Positions 19,311-31,882 of a stretch of DNA of 64,000 nucleotides are shown here, in pieces. Made by a program: the position numbers and the translations under genes. The DNA is from Alopecurus myosuroides. Its lineage: Eukaryota; Streptophyta; Magnoliopsida; Poales; Poaceae. The stretch is from the NCBI GenBank assembly GCA_028641055.1, contig CM054057.1:578674610-578738609 (forward strand), in the 5' to 3' direction. Within the stretch, counting starts at the first letter, position 1. Each line of letters starts with the position of its first letter. The notes below the pieces were generated by a model that was not told the origin of the DNA, did no database searches, and saw nothing but the letters and a program-made list of their open reading frames with translations.

Positions 19311-22250
19311 CGATGAGTGCCTCTGAGGGGAGTTACACGGAGATATGCCTTGTCACCTGGTGCATAGACCATATCACGGTGCTTGCTGTCATAGTAACTC
19401 TTCTGACGAGACTGAGCAATCTTGAGATTGTCACGAATGATACGAACTTTCTCCTCGGCTTCCTTAACAATGTCAGGGCCTAAGAGTGAACGTTCACCAG
19501 CTCCAGACCAATTGATTGGACTCCTGCATCTGCGGCCATACAATGCCTCAAATGGTGCCATGCCTAGGCTTGCCTGGAAACTGTTGTTGTAGGATAATTC
19601 AGCATATGGAAGGCAATCCTCCCATTTCATGCCAAAGGAGAGACCACATGCTCTGAGCATATCCTCGAGAATCTGATTGACTCTTTCGACTTGCCCCTGA
19701 GACTGAGGGTGATAAGCTGTGCTGAACAGAAGTTTGGTGCCCAATGCTTCTTGAAAACTCTTCCAGAAATGAGAAGTGAAGATACTTCCACGGTCTGAGC
19801 TTATTTCCAATGGAACACCATGAAGAGGAACAATCCTTGCTGTGTAGAGCTCTGCTAACTGGCTAGCTGAGATAGTTTCCTTGACAGCAAAGAAGTGAGC
19901 TACTTTAGTGAGACGATCAATAACAACGAAGATTGCATCGTTGCCCTTCTTGGACTTTGGAAAACCAGTAACGAAGTCCATTTCAATCATGTCCCACTTC
20001 CACTCAGGAATTTTCAGAGGTTGGAGTAGACCTGCTTTTTTCTGATCGACTGCCTTAACACGTTGACAAACGTCGCATTCAGAAACGTATTGAGCAATTT
20101 CACGTTTCATGCCAGACCACCAATACAGAGTCTTGAGATCCTGGTACATCTTTGTACTTCCAGGGTGAATGATATCTTTGAGACTTTGAATCTGAGGAAC
20201 TGCAATGCGTCCTTCGAAGAACACAGTTCCCTTGTCATCAATTGAGAAGGACTTGAATTTATCATTGCCTTCTTTGATCTGCTCTACAATCTTCTTGATT
20301 TCAGTATCACGAAGTTGTTCAGAACGAATCTTGTCCTCGAGAGTTGGACTGGCTGTCAAGCTAGCAAGGTAACCTTGAGGGACAAGACCAAGGTTCAGCT
20401 TCTGGAATTCTTCATGAAGTGGAGGTTGGCTTTCCATGATCATGAGATTATTGCAATATGACTTGCGACTGAGAGCATCGGCCATAACATTAGCCTTGCC
20501 TGGATTGTAAGAAATGGTGAGCTCAAAGTCTTTAATCTTTTCGATCCATCTCCTTTGCCTGAGGTTTAGATCTGGTTGAGTGAAGATGTATTTCAGACTC
20601 TTATGATCGGAAAAGATTTCAGTTTTGTTACCCAACAAGTATTGTCTCCATTTCTTGAGGGCAAACACAACTGCTGCAAGTTCTAGGTCATGAGTGGGAT
20701 AGTTTTGCTCATGTGGGTTCAACTGACGTGAAGCATAAGCCACAACTTGACGTTCTTGCATAAGAACTGCACCTAGACCTTGGAGAGATGCATCACAGAA
20801 TATCTGGAAAGGTTTGGTAGTATCTGGGCCAACCAGGACTGGTGTGGAAGTGAGTTTAGTCTTCAGGAGATTGAAACTCTCATCACACTGTGGAGTCCAA
20901 ACGAACTTCTTGTCCTTCTTTGTGAGATCAGTGAGAGGTTTGGCAATCTTGGATAAGTTTTGGACGAAACGACGGCAATAGCTAGCCAAGCCAAGAAAAC
21001 TTCTGACTTGCTTCATCGTCTTAGGAGGTTTCCAATCAACAATTGCCTTAACCTTTTCCGGGTCAATGGCTATGCCTTTGGCAGAGATGATATGACCAAG
21101 GTAAGCAACTTCTGGAATCCAGAACTCACATTTGGAGAATTTGGCATATAGACGATGCTCGCGAAGTTTCATGAGAGTGAGACGAAGATGTTCTCCATGC
21201 TCTTCCTCGGATTTTGAGTAGACCAGAATGTCATCGAGGTATACCACAACGAACTTGTCGAGGTGTTCATGGAAGACAGAATTCATAAGTCTAGAGAAAG
21301 TCGCCGGTGCATTGGTGAGACAAAAGGACATGACGTTGTATTCATATAGACCGTACCGAGTGGTGAAAGCTGTTTTAGGAATATCCTTCTTTCTGATCTT
21401 TATTTGATGGTAACCCATCCTCAAGTCCAACTTTGAGAATATTGAGGCTCCAGCAAGTTGATCAAAAAGATCATCGATACGAGGAATTGGATACTTGTTT
21501 TTGATGGTTTTCTCGTTGAGAGGACGATAGTCAACCACGAGTCTTTTTGTTTGGTCCTTCTTGGCAACAAACAGAGTTGGGCAACCCCAAGCGGAGGAAC
21601 TAGGCTGAATGTAACCTTTCTCCATGTATATATCGATTTGCTCCTTCAACAATTTCAGTTCAGGAGGAGCTATCTTGTATGGATGCTTAGAGATTGGAGC
21701 AGTACCTGGTTCAAGCTCGATCACGAACTCAACTGCTCTGTCCGGAGGCATCCCTGGCAACTCTTCTGGAAAGACGTCAGAGAACTCACAAACCACCGGA
21801 ACATTTTCAATTGCAGGAAGAGGTTTTGCATCAAGGTTGAACAGCTTAACAGAACTTGATCCATATGGAGAATAGACTATCTGGCCAGAAGGGTGAGAGA
21901 GAGTTATTGACTTTTGAGCACAGTCAATTTTAGCTTCGTTGGTCTTCAACCAATCCATGCCCATAATGACATCAATGTCAGAATTTTCCAGCAACATGAG
22001 TGAAGCAAGGAATATGCGGCCTCCAATTAGGATCTGATTGTCCTTACTTATCTTGGAGGTCAACATTTTAGATCCCGGAGAGTGAACAGAGATTTGACTG
22101 CTTAGTGGAACCAGAACTAGGTTGTATGCTGTTGCAAAGATCTTTGACACAAAAGAATGCGATGCTCCGGTATCAAACAACACTTTAGCTGGAAAAGAGT
22201 TTACGGGTAATATACCGAGAACGACGTCAGCAGCTCTCAGCTTTGTCGGC
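19311..22250 (-). CDS. E3 protease, reverse transcriptase, RNase H and integrase
   Basis: A frame of about 980 codons without stops. In order: protease ([13 protein letters not shown]), RT ([40 protein letters not shown]), RNase H ([31 protein letters not shown]), integrase zinc finger ([11 protein letters not shown] to [10 protein letters not shown]) and core ([32 protein letters not shown]). Compared with E5, about eleven residues before HPGSTK are missing, which removes the first His of the HHCC finger. The true start lies in gag; the connecting frame is shifted near 22240. Confidence 0.9.
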
Positions 22251-23278
22251 CTTGATATGATCACCCTTTGCGGTCCTCCCGACAGGCCTGTTGTTGGAGT
22301 TGAAGGCTTTAGCCGGAGGAGCACGAACCATTGCCTGGTTGGTGTTGGGGCGAGGAGGTGGTAGCTGCCTCTGGGTGCACTTATCAGCGTAGTGTCCAGT
22401 CTCCTTGCATTTGTAGCAAGTGACGACACGAGGAGGACCTGGCCTTGGCTGCCCCATTGGAACCCTCTGACTCTGCATCTGAGCTGGGTTGGGTGGGCGG
22501 GGAGCAAAGCCTGGAGAAGCTTAGGCATATGGAGCCCGAGTGACAGCAGCATTTGGCACCCAGATGCGGCGCTTCTGCGGAGGGGTGGTCATGTTGGAGG
22601 AGGAACCACCCTCACGTGAGTGCTTGCGGGACTCCTCGAACGCCTTGCGCCCATTTTCCTCATTGAGCGCGGTGTTCACGAGCTCCTCGAAGTCCTTGCA
22701 CTTGATGTTGGTGAGCGTACTTCAGTTCCGGGTTAAAACCTCGGCGGAACCTTGCCATCTTGGCCTCAGTGGACACGTCATCACCAGCGTATCGAGCGAG
22801 ACGATTGAACTCATTCGATAGCCAATGACGTCCAGCTTGCCCTGCTTGAGAGAGCAAAACTCCTCACGCATCCTTTCCATGAGACCATCTGGGATGTGGT
22901 GCTTCAGGAAGGCATCCTTGAAACAACCCCAGGTGATAGGATAGCCAGCTCTCATGGTCTAGTAGTTCTCCCACCAAGCGGCTGCCTGACCCTTCAGTAG
23001 GTAGGTGGCATACTTGACTTTGTCCTCCTCGGCAACATGAGCAATGTCCAGAGCACTGGCCATCTCCCTGATCCAGTCATCAGCATCCAGAGGCTCACGT
23101 GTTGCCACGAAAGCTCTCGACCCATACTGAGGAACTCCTTGATGCTGACCCGTGGAGCATTCTGGTTGTTGTGCTGGTTAGCCTGGAACTGGGCCATCTG
23201 AGCCACGACCTGAGTCATCTGAGTCAACAGCTCCGTGATCGGAGGTGGTTCAGGCGGGTTGCTCCTTGTTGGCGGCAT
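22227..23278 (-). pseudogene. E3 gag (frameshifts and a stop)
   Basis: ATG at 23278, preceded by CAGG. The N-terminal part contains PPTRSNPPEPPPITELLTQ and VSIKEFLS. A shift near 23130 moves to the frame with REPLDADDW and AAAWWENY, which ends in a TAG near 22960. Later pieces are HIPDGLMERMREEF, then, after another shift near 22815, NEFNRLARYAGDDVSTEAKM. The zinc knuckle [14 protein letters not shown] lies at about 22395-22440. The remnants match the gag of E5. Confidence 0.87.
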
Positions 23279-23479
23279 CCTGGATAGACATTTTAGCGCA
23301 ACAACAGAAAAGGATAGACTTGGTAAACCGAAAGATAGATTATTCCGACGCATGAATAGATAACCAACAGGTACATCATCACATGTTCAAATACATCAGA
23401 ATATCCAACACACCAATACATGGTTCGAAAGCCAAAGGAACTAAACATAGCTAGGAATGGATACATCGGTACTCCCATG

Positions 23480-24278
23480 CTCATCACGCAGGACGGCGGA
23501 GTAGTACGACGAGAGATACGGTGAGGAGGAATCCCACGGAGGTAGAACGACGATCCACGTAGATCGGGACTGCTCTGAGAGCGACTCTCGGTGTGGAAGT
23601 AGAAAGCGTCGTCTCCCTGTGCTCCAAAGCGTGGAATCCCAGTGTAACCAGCTCCGAGGTTGAGGAGTGGACCTCTGATCGGCTCGTAACCTCCAGCATC
23701 TGGCAAACTACGTCCAACTGTCTGATGGAAACGTGCAAAGCGCTCATCTCCAACAAAGTCTGTGGTGTACGTCGCCAGACGTCAAACAAGGTAGAGCTGC
23801 TCCCTGACTGAGGCCAACTCCCGAGAAAGTGTGGTGGCAACTGCGTCACTATGCCTCACAAACTGAGCGGTGGTGTGCAGCCTGGTGTTATCATGCTCGT
23901 AGACATCCAGGTTGTCGTAGAGGGTGAAGTGAGCTCCCTCCGAAGTGATGTAACCACGGGGGATGGATAGATAGAATCGTCAAATCCCCAGTAGTCAGCA
24001 CGAAGGACGGTGAGACTCACATAAGCTGCCTGCTGCACAGCCATCCACTGTGGAACCTACTGCCTCGTAGCGGTGGAAAACGCTCATGCCATCATCTGAC
24101 AGAATGTAGACGATAGCCTGGTAGTAGGTCTGGTCAAACTCTGCGCTGCTCGTAGACCTGGTACTCTGGTGCCCAACGGAACCCCAGATAAGTGACCATA
24201 TCTCAGCATCTCCGGATAACCGGCGGTGCTCTCACAACGAGTCATCCGAACCACCTGCGGGAAGAACCTGAGATCCAT
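23480..24278 (-). pseudogene. E3 extra ORF upstream of gag, degenerate (dsRBD-like region)
   Basis: ATG at 24278 directly preceded by CTACAG. Recognisable pieces: MDLRFFPQVVRMT, a stretch with APEYQVYEQRRV and DQTYYQAIVYI, then MAVQQAAYVSLTVLRADYW, then LYDNLDVYEHDNTRLHTTAQ and RHSDAVATTLSRELA. They fall in different frames with shifts near 24135 and in the downstream half. The order and spacing match the intact ORF of E5 (54223-54966), which supports a shared accessory gene. The C-terminal end is not clear; the left boundary is approximate. Confidence 0.65.
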
Positions 24279-24574
24279 CTGTAGATGATTTGGGAGGTTT
24301 TGATTAGACGCCGGTAGAGAACTGAAGTGGAAAGCAACAACAAGGTTCAACGGACGATAAGGATGTTGAAAAGAACATGATATTGAAGCAACATCGGGAA
24401 ACACGAGACCAAAAACTCCTGAGGTACTACGGAGAACCCAAAACACGTGAAACCCTAACTTGAAAGTTTAGATGAGAAGGGAAAAAAACGTTGCACTTCC
24501 TTATCAAAAAAAGGGTGGGTGGGTGGGGAAAGAAGAAAAATGGCAGAATTCCTACTCTCACGTTTCATTTTTTC

Positions 24575-24640
24575 CTATATAGCTACAAAATAGTTTCTAG
24601 ACTCAACTGCGACCAGTAAAAGGGATCCTACAGGCAGACA
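24575..24640 (-). promoter_or_regulatory. E3 untranslated leader with the conserved block
   Basis: Directly downstream of the primer site, the block with TTCTAGACTCAAC, CGACC and TCCTACAGGCAG (plus-strand reading) is shared with E5 and partly with the non-coding E7. Position and conservation suggest a cis signal such as RNA packaging. Confidence 0.55.
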
Positions 24641-24653
24641 GGCTCTGATACCA
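24641..24653 (-). other. E3 primer binding site, tRNA-iMet type
   Basis: On the minus strand TGGTATCAGAGCC starts two bases after the 5' LTR, complementary to the initiator tRNA-Met 3' end. Confidence 0.92.
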
Positions 24654-24655
24654 TT

Positions 24656-27600
24656 TGTCGCACCCGGACTTCTAAAGGATACTCGCCGTTCCGTTGAACA
24701 GTAGTAGATTGGATTACGGGGCTTACCGGCACCCGCGTCCTCTTACGAGTAGGCCAACACACATATGTGTGACAACCAACCCCTATCTGTTCAGCGTCGA
24801 CGTAAACTATCCCATAGAAATCAGGACACTACCATTGACGTACTTCATACCATACACACATGGTACGTCAACGGTTTGTAACAGAATGATAGCACAACAT
24901 ATCTCTAAGACACAAAAGATTGAAATAAGTTGCAACTAGCTCTCACTAGAGCAGAGAGATAGCAATACAATCATCCAGAGGACACATGTCCCAACATAAC
25001 ATCATTACATCTCAGCGGAATCATTCAAAGGGTCTGAGTACAGACAAATCCAAATAGGCTTAAGAAGCCGGGAACTGAAATAAAGACGGAGCCCATCCAC
25101 GTAGTCTCGGATCCTGCCCGGTCCGCTACCTACTCGTCAGCAGCCTCGTCAAACTCCACGTAGTAGCCGTCACCTGGATCCTCGTAAGCGTAGTCTGCGG
25201 AAACCACAGCCCCAAGGGGTCAGTACATAGACGTACTGGCAAGCAAGACTCACAGTTCACCAAAGTGTAGCCCGTCAACACCAAGCACAGATGCCTTGGG
25301 TTCAACGGAAGAAAGGGGATATAAAAGATGCTGCAACTGGCTGCGCTAACCAACTACAGAGATTCTACCACTTCCGGCTAACAGAAAGATAAGATCGAGT
25401 ATAACCAACGGAAAGATAACTTCAAACAAACCATCCTGGATCTCGCCCCTTATCCAAAGAAGCAATCCGAGGATAACTCACACGGTTGGATTAAAGATGA
25501 ATCAAGTTGTTGTGTCAATAATCCATTACTAGTCAAGTTGTTAATCATTGGGTGGGAGATTGTGAATCATTAGGTTTAAGTTGTCCTGAGTACTTGTTAG
25601 CCAGTACTTTCACCAAGTTAACCATAACCGCGGAAAACACGGCTTCTCGAGAAGATTATCCCTGCAGGGTTGCACCAATTTGGCCGTACACGTATGAAAT
25701 AACCCGCCAGATGGGATGCCTCCCACCAAGCGGGGCACTCACACAACTCAACTCTTCTTCGCATCAAGCCCAAAGCACCTTGGGCGCACGGCTAATCAAG
25801 CCCCGAAGAAAAGGGACCCTCATAGCACTCTAAGACCGTGTCCCCCTATATGCCGTCTACAAAAGTTCCACCCTGCGCTGGGCTCGCAAAAACATGCATG
25901 CGGCAAATGGAAAACACGAACTAAATGAGGCGATTTGGACGAGATGCGAATCAAATCAAATTGAGGGGGTCGCCCATACTCGCTTCCCACATGCGGGTAG
26001 TGCGCTCATCATGGATCAGTAGACAAGACCCTTTTCCTATTAGGGTCGACACTAGCAGGCCTCAAAACCACACAGGGCCTCCTGCCGGTGCCTTATCATC
26101 AAATTATTATTTAACAATAACATTAGCATGATTGATTGATTAAACATCGAGCCCCCAGAACATAATGAAATAGTAACAGAAAGTAACGGGTAACAGACTC
26201 GAGCAAAACAACCTAAGCATGCTAGTGAGACACTGGCTCAACAAAGGGGTTGTAGGAGTGGAGGTGAGGCAATATCAGGGTTAAGGGATTCATGTGATAG
26301 GTTCGTAACAGAAACAACTACACATAGGGCTAGCAAAATAGACAACGGAAAGTATCGGTAACCAATGTTGAAAGGAACACGGTGGTTCATGTGAGATAAC
26401 TTGCCTGCAAACTCAGCAGCCGGGTACTGAGCTAGATCCTCAGAAGGGGTGCTGTAAAGATCGTCTGTCTCAACGTCGTCGTCTATCCGAGAAGAAGCAA
26501 ACAAACAAGGCAGAATATAAACAATCAATATCATGGCATAGTGCACAATCATGGGATGATGCATGTCAATTTAATAGATGCATCAAAATAAACTAAGTGA
26601 CATGGTAACACAATTTAAATGGACACATATGCCATTGAAGTGCATATGGGAAAATGTCCATGAATTAAGTGGGAACAAATGATCTACAACTTAGTACCAT
26701 GTGAAAGTTTATTACCATGATGCATGCATGACGATAACAACAAAATAACAACAATAGATGCAAGTGGGAGAAGGAAACTTAACAAGTTTGGAAATCATTT
26801 GTTAAGTTTGGAAATTTTTGGTTACTTAAAGATGTCACACAAGTATTGTTGTTTTCATCAACTTAAAATGTTCAAAACAAATAACAAAATTCATATTTGA
26901 AAAGAATACCAAATTTAGTTGGATTACATGTTTCAAATTTTGAAAATAGGAGTTAGGATGAATTTATTATGACTTAAACAATATTAAACAAGTTTTAAAT
27001 GAATTTAAAACAAGCATGAATTTTATTTGAATTTTATTTGTTCCAAACATAAATTCAAACTCACATTTGAAAAGTTTACACTTTTCTAGTTTGAAAACAT
27101 ATTTTGCATGTTCAAAAATAATTTAATTTGAGCAAGTTATGATTTTATCAAATTTAAATGATTTAAACAAGGTTTAAATTATTTAGGCAATTTAAATTAT
27201 TCAAATCATGAAACAAAATTTATATTTGAAAAGGTTATTTGAAATAGCTTGGAAAACATATTTTATTTGCATTATTTGGATTAAGAATGAATTAGTTATG
27301 AATTTTAGCAAATTGCAATTGAATTATTTGAATTCAAAGTTGAATTGCATTTTGAAAATTCAAAACAGAAAACAAATGTTACCAATAGGTAGATAATTTA
27401 ATTTAGATCAGCACACATATTTTATTTTCATTATTTGGAATTATAAAACTAAAGTTATTGTCATATTACTTTCAGGGACCAAACTGTAAATTAAAAAGGA
27501 TTGTTTTGAAAACAGAGAATTAAAAAAACGTTTGTTACCGCACACAGGGCTACCCCAGCCACTGCCAGTGGGCCTAGGGCACCTCTGCGCTTGCGTGGCA

Positions 27601-29282
27601 CGTGAGTGGCTGACAGGGGGCCCTCCCTGTCAGCGCTACGGTGCAAAAAGTGTGGGAAATATCCCGTGCGAGGCCAGGGATCGAACCCTGGACCTCACCC
27701 TTGCGCTGCTGTGCTCTGAACCAGTGCGGTGGAAACGTTCGCTTGTCAGTTAACCACGCGCGGGGAGGATAAGGTTGCAAACTCGCTAACTGAAACTTTA
27801 ACTGACGAACAAAACCATCTGCACCCTGACGGCGACAGACAGCGGACCGGCGGCGATCACCGTGTGCTCGTGGCTGATGCGATCTGGTGGATGCAGTACG
27901 GGAGGTGGCGCTAGTGTGCGCGTGTTTGCGAGCAAGTAACAGAGAGGAGGAGGAGGGCTCGGTGGCCTCACCGGCGTTGGCACGGAAGCAGAGGCCCGAG
28001 GAAGCTCCCGCGGCGGCGACGGCGTGGTCGTGGACGGCGTCGCCGATCGAGGGGTTCACCGAGCTCCTGGAGGTGTCCAAACGGAAGAGGAGGAAGCGGC
28101 GGTGCGGTTTCAGAAGCTAGATAGGGTGGTGGAGCAGCACTGTGGAGGTGATCGACATGGATTCAGTCATGGCGGCGGCGGTGGTTTAACGGTGATGTTC
28201 AGAGAGGATAACCCGGCGAGGGAGAGATGGATGGGCGGCGGCGCGAAGGGGAAAAGGTCAGGCTAGGTCTAGGGTAGGGCTGCGGGTGCTAGGGGGGTTA
28301 AATAGGGTCCAGGGGGAGCTCCTGGCCGTCGGAGCGGCCGGCTGCCGCCGTGGCACCGCGCGATGTCGCGCCGTACAGGAGGACGACGCGGAACATAACA
28401 TCGAAACGGTATCGGGCCAATGGGCTGGCTGCGCGCGAGGTAAGGAAGAGGTGGGCTGGGCCGGTTAGGTTAGCTGTCGCGCGCTGTTTCTTTTTTTTCT
28501 ATTTTTGCTTTTCTGTTTTTTTTTTTGTAGCAAACAGAAATGGGAGAAAATGATAGGGTTTAGAGTTTAGAAAAATTTGGAAAAATTCATGTGGGCTTAT
28601 TAGGGCAACATCTACCAGTGTCAACTTTGGTTTTTGAAAAAAATTCAAATTTATGTTTGCTGTTTGCAAATTGGTTTGAATTGGAATAATTTGCAAATTA
28701 ATTGATTAATATTTGAAAACAAAAAGTTTAATAGGGTGAACCCTATTATTAATTGGATTAAAATATTAGAATGGTTTGGTAGTTTTCATGACTTGGAATT
28801 TGGTGATGTTTGAATTTGGAGGGTATTTGATTGAATTTTATGATTAATTGGTTATTGAGACAATATTTTAAAATAGGGTGATCAATGAGTTTATTTGGAA
28901 ACAAAAGAGCATATTTGTTTTGGTAATTTCATAATTTTCAAATTAGGTGCTGTTTGATGTTTTGATTTGAATTTGAAAGCAATTTGGGAATTATTTAATT
29001 GAAATAAACCACCATTTTATTAGTTGATCAAATATGGATTAATTGGAAACAAAAGGTTGTTTGAATTGAACTTTTATTTGAAAAATGTTGTAACATGACA
29101 AGTATGAAACACATCATTTGGATTTGTTTGAAATTCAATTATGAAAACAGAATAAAAACAGATGCAAACAAAATAGTAAACAAATGCAAACAATGAAATA
29201 AACATGATGACATGATGCAATACTTTGATTAAATAGGAAACAAACATTCTAGATGGTAGGTTTTCATACTTGGGATGTTACA
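24656..29282 (-). repeat. E3 5' LTR (4627 bp)
   Basis: Same boundaries (TGTCGCACCC to GATGTTACA) and internal modules as the 3' LTR: hairpin module at 25628-25669, tRNA-like sequence at about 27674-27730, GC-rich core at about 27530-28480. Differences from the left copy include many one-base indels. Confidence 0.95.
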
Positions 29283-29287
29283 TAGCG
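29283..29287. repeat. Target-site duplication of E3, right copy (TAGCG)
   Basis: Identical to 14264-14268; E2 gag continues from here. Confidence 0.95.
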
Positions 29288-30128
29288 CGAGCTTCGCCGG
29301 TCAAGTTCGGCAACTCGACAGCAACTGCCTCTGTAGCTCTAAGTGTTTTGGCAGGAGAGCTATATTTTGGCCTACCAGCTGAGGTCATACTACCAGATTT
29401 GCTAGCAGCTCTACCATCTCTAGCCAGTTCAGCACCTAAATTGCGACAAATGATTCCTATCTTGCTAGGATTTCTAGAAACAAGAGTAAAACCATGGGCT
29501 CTATTGTACTCATTTTGATCAAGGTTCAGCTCAAGCCTAACCTTTTCTAGCTCCTAGGCCTCCTGGAGCAAGGCATGGCGCTGCTGCTCGAGCTGCACCT
29601 TCACCAGCGCCGAATCCGCGTCCGTGGCGAGAGGCATGCCCAAGTGCTCGACGACACCGACACGAGTTGCCGGTATCGCAGTTGATGTAGAAGGGTCCTT
29701 GTAGCCTGGTTGGTTCTGGGGCCTGTCATAGGGCTTGTGGCTCGGACGACCAGCTAGCTCGTCGACGACTTCGGGCGCAAAGGGCGCGCCTTTACCGGCA
29801 TCGATAGTCGGGCCAGTCATCGTCACCTCCACGCTGCCCGCAGAGCGGCCGGATGACTGCCCGCGGACGGCGAGAACGGCAGGAGGGTCCGCGGCAACGA
29901 GCACCACCTCAGGGTACTCGCGGATGACGGTGGTGGCGACGTACACCAGATGCGCGCCGAAGGAGATGACGGAGCCGCCTACAGGCACGGGCCTGCCGCA
30001 GAAGTCACCAGCGTTGCTGGAGACGAAGTCGAGGGAGCCGAATCTATGGACAAGGCCACAAACCACGTGCTCCCCCGAACGAGAAACAGGTCCCGTCCGG
30101 ATATGAACCCCAGCCAACGCCGCTGCTG

Positions 30129-30146
30129 GCCCTATGGTGGGCGCCA
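30129..30146 (-). other. E2 primer binding site, tRNA-Lys type
   Basis: TGGCGCCCACCATAGGGC on the minus strand, two bases from the LTR. It differs at two positions from the E1 site, consistent with an older copy. Confidence 0.7.
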
Positions 30147-30148
30147 AC

Positions 30149-31014
30149 TGTCGTGGATGTTTAAAGACAGATGCCTTAAGATGGCTAAAGTTTGGGGCCG
30201 ATGGACGCTGTAGGTATCCGGGGAAGGATCGCACGTCGAACTGGCGCGCTCAGAACACTGGAAACAACACGATCTACCCAGGTTCGGGGCCCTCGTGTGG
30301 AGGTAACACCCCTACTCATGTCTTTCTCTCTGTATTATGTTATGCCGAGTACACGATTTCCTCTCTCTCTCTGTATCATTCTCTCTGTGAGTGGCTAAGT
30401 CTCGCAATAAATGAGCCAGTGTCCAACATCCCTAGCGCAGCAGGGGGTAAGCCACCTTATATATTGGTGGACAACCACTAATCTATGAATAGAAGTATTG
30501 AGTAGACAACACCACTGTGCAGCAGCGCACGCCTCCGTGTCTTCGCTGACAGCGTCGCCGAAAGTCTCCGCGGTAGGCCGCTGACATGTCTTGTCCCCCT
30601 TGTTAGCCTCCACGATAGGCCACTGACATGTCATGTCCCCTTTGTCAGAGACATGACTTGACAGCGCCCATACCGTACTGCACCCACATCTCTATACATA
30701 TTACCACGTACCTAGTAAGTTGAACCGCACGCCGGTACGGTCCCTGGATATGCGGGATTCACCTCAACGGCTCCATTGACTTTGCGCCCGAGTAGAACAG
30801 CTTCTCCTCTATCCGGATCACCGGAGCGCTACCCGGATGACCTAGAATGATACTTGAATCTTCCCTTGACCTCTTGTGCTTCCTGCCGAATAGCCCCAAC
30901 CGGGTAGCACCTTTATCCAGCACGTACCAACTCGGTACGGCCGAACTCGGTGCACAATGCCTTGAACTCCATTTTTCAGTTATCTTACCCCTACTCGGGG
31001 GTAGTCCCCTGACA
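30149..31014 (-). repeat. E2 5' LTR (866 bp)
   Basis: Begins TGTCGTGGATG and ends CCCCTGACA on the plus strand. It is alignable with the E1 LTR at its ends and around the TATA box but diverged elsewhere. Confidence 0.88.
30455..30463 (-). promoter_or_regulatory. TATA box of the E2 LTR promoter
   Basis: TATATAAGG on the minus strand, between CCACC and GGTGG, which form an inverted repeat as in E1. Confidence 0.6.
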
Positions 31015-31882
31015 TTTTAATTCTTGGATATTTGTTGGGGTCACAAGGGCATCCCCAAGCTTGAGCTTGTGTCCATCTTTCATCTTCTCATATCATCCTC
31101 CTCTCCTTACACTTGAAAACTTCCTTGACATAAAACTTCTCACAATCTTCATTAGCGAGCATCAGTTAAATAAATCCACTTGGTTCAGTTTCAACACAAG
31201 ACAAACACTCAATTTAAACATAAAATACTATCAAAAATTCTTCTAAAGCTCCCCCTATCAAGAGAACACAAAAATAAAAACATAAAGAGTCAAATGCAAA
31301 CAAAAAACACAAATCTATCAAAATAGAACTGATTGTAAAGATGAATTTTTTTGAGGCAGTTCCCAAGCTTAAATTAAAAAGTGGTATACTAATGAAAGTT
31401 AGATGCTGGGGAAATCGCCTGATTGTTTTCAGGATTTTAACGCACTCTGGCTGAGAGATACAAATTTTTTGGTGAGACACAAAAATCTGGACAGAAAACA
31501 GCAAGTTGCAGTTACTCTCAACTAGACGTTATTCTTGGCACAAAAACGAAGCAAAAAGTATAAAGAGAGGTTTATAGAGGTAGCAACTTCAAAGTCTCAC
31601 AGAAAACAAAATAAAATAAAAGGAAAACAAAGTGGGTTGCCTCCCACAAGCGCTTTTTTAAAACTCCTTTTAGCTAGGCATAAAGCAAGAATCAAGTATT
31701 ATCAATAAAATCATAGATATCCCTCACAATGGATTCAAAAGGGTTTCTAGGGAAATATTCCATGCCCTTCTTGAGGGGAAACTGAAATCTTATAAGCCCC
31801 TCTTTCATATAAATCACAACACCAACAGTGCAAAGAAAAGGTGTTCCAAAAATAATAGGACAAGAAGCATTACATTCAACAT
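31015..31882 (-). mobile_element. E6: fragment of an Athila-type element (protease end and spacer)
   Basis: Bounded on the left by the E2 LTR and on the right by the E4a LTR, both inserted into it. The right 190 bases encode the end of a protease; the left 675 bases are AT-rich spacer. The spacer contains the phrases catccccaagcttgagc and gttgcctcccacaagcgc, which I recognise as typical of Triticeae Athila elements. No LTR of E6 is visible. Confidence 0.7.
31692..31882 (-). pseudogene. E6 aspartic protease, C-terminal part
   Basis: The minus-strand frame carries NVECNASCPIIFGTPFL, VGVVIYMKEGLIRFQFPL and KKGMEYFPRNPF, then a stop. This is the C-terminal part of the protease of Athila-type elements (an ILGRPFL-like motif is typical). 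The active-site half is missing because E4a inserted at 31882/31883. The same frame runs on into the E4a LTR, but that extension is chance. Confidence 0.7.

Larger units (their letters stand above)
14269..29282 (-). mobile_element. E3: Tekay-type chromovirus with 4.63 kb LTRs
   Basis: Complete element with two LTRs, 5 bp target duplication, tRNA-iMet-type primer binding site and polypurine tract. It reads on the minus strand: leader, extra ORF, gag, protease, RT, RNase H, integrase, chromodomain. The chromodomain, very long LTRs and initiator-Met primer point to the Tekay/Del lineage. Sampled LTR stretches differ at roughly one to a few percent of positions. Several frame breaks make it non-functional as assembled. 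Confidence 0.93.
29283..30234 (-). pseudogene. E2 N-terminal frame and start of gag
   Basis: An open frame runs from inside the 5' LTR (30234) through the primer site to a TAG near 29552. It contains HVVCGLVHRFGSLDFV, GGSVISFGAHLVYVAT and PPAVLAVRGQ, clearly homologous to the E1 protein at 7211-7936. After the stop, sequence matching the E1 gag N-terminus (AGRPKYSSPAKTLRA-like) continues to the E3 junction. The N-terminal domain is not recognised. Conserved residues in two diverged copies argue for a real protein in the ancestor. Confidence 0.7.
8723..31014 (-). mobile_element. E2: Tat-lineage gypsy element, same family as E1, interrupted by E3
   Basis: The 5' LTR is at 30149-31014, followed leftwards by the PBS, N-terminal frame and gag up to 29283. 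E3 (14269-29282) then interrupts gag, which resumes at 14268, and pol continues to 8723, where E1 interrupts the integrase core. Domain order and sequence parallel E1 throughout. All coding parts carry stops or frameshifts. Confidence 0.9.
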
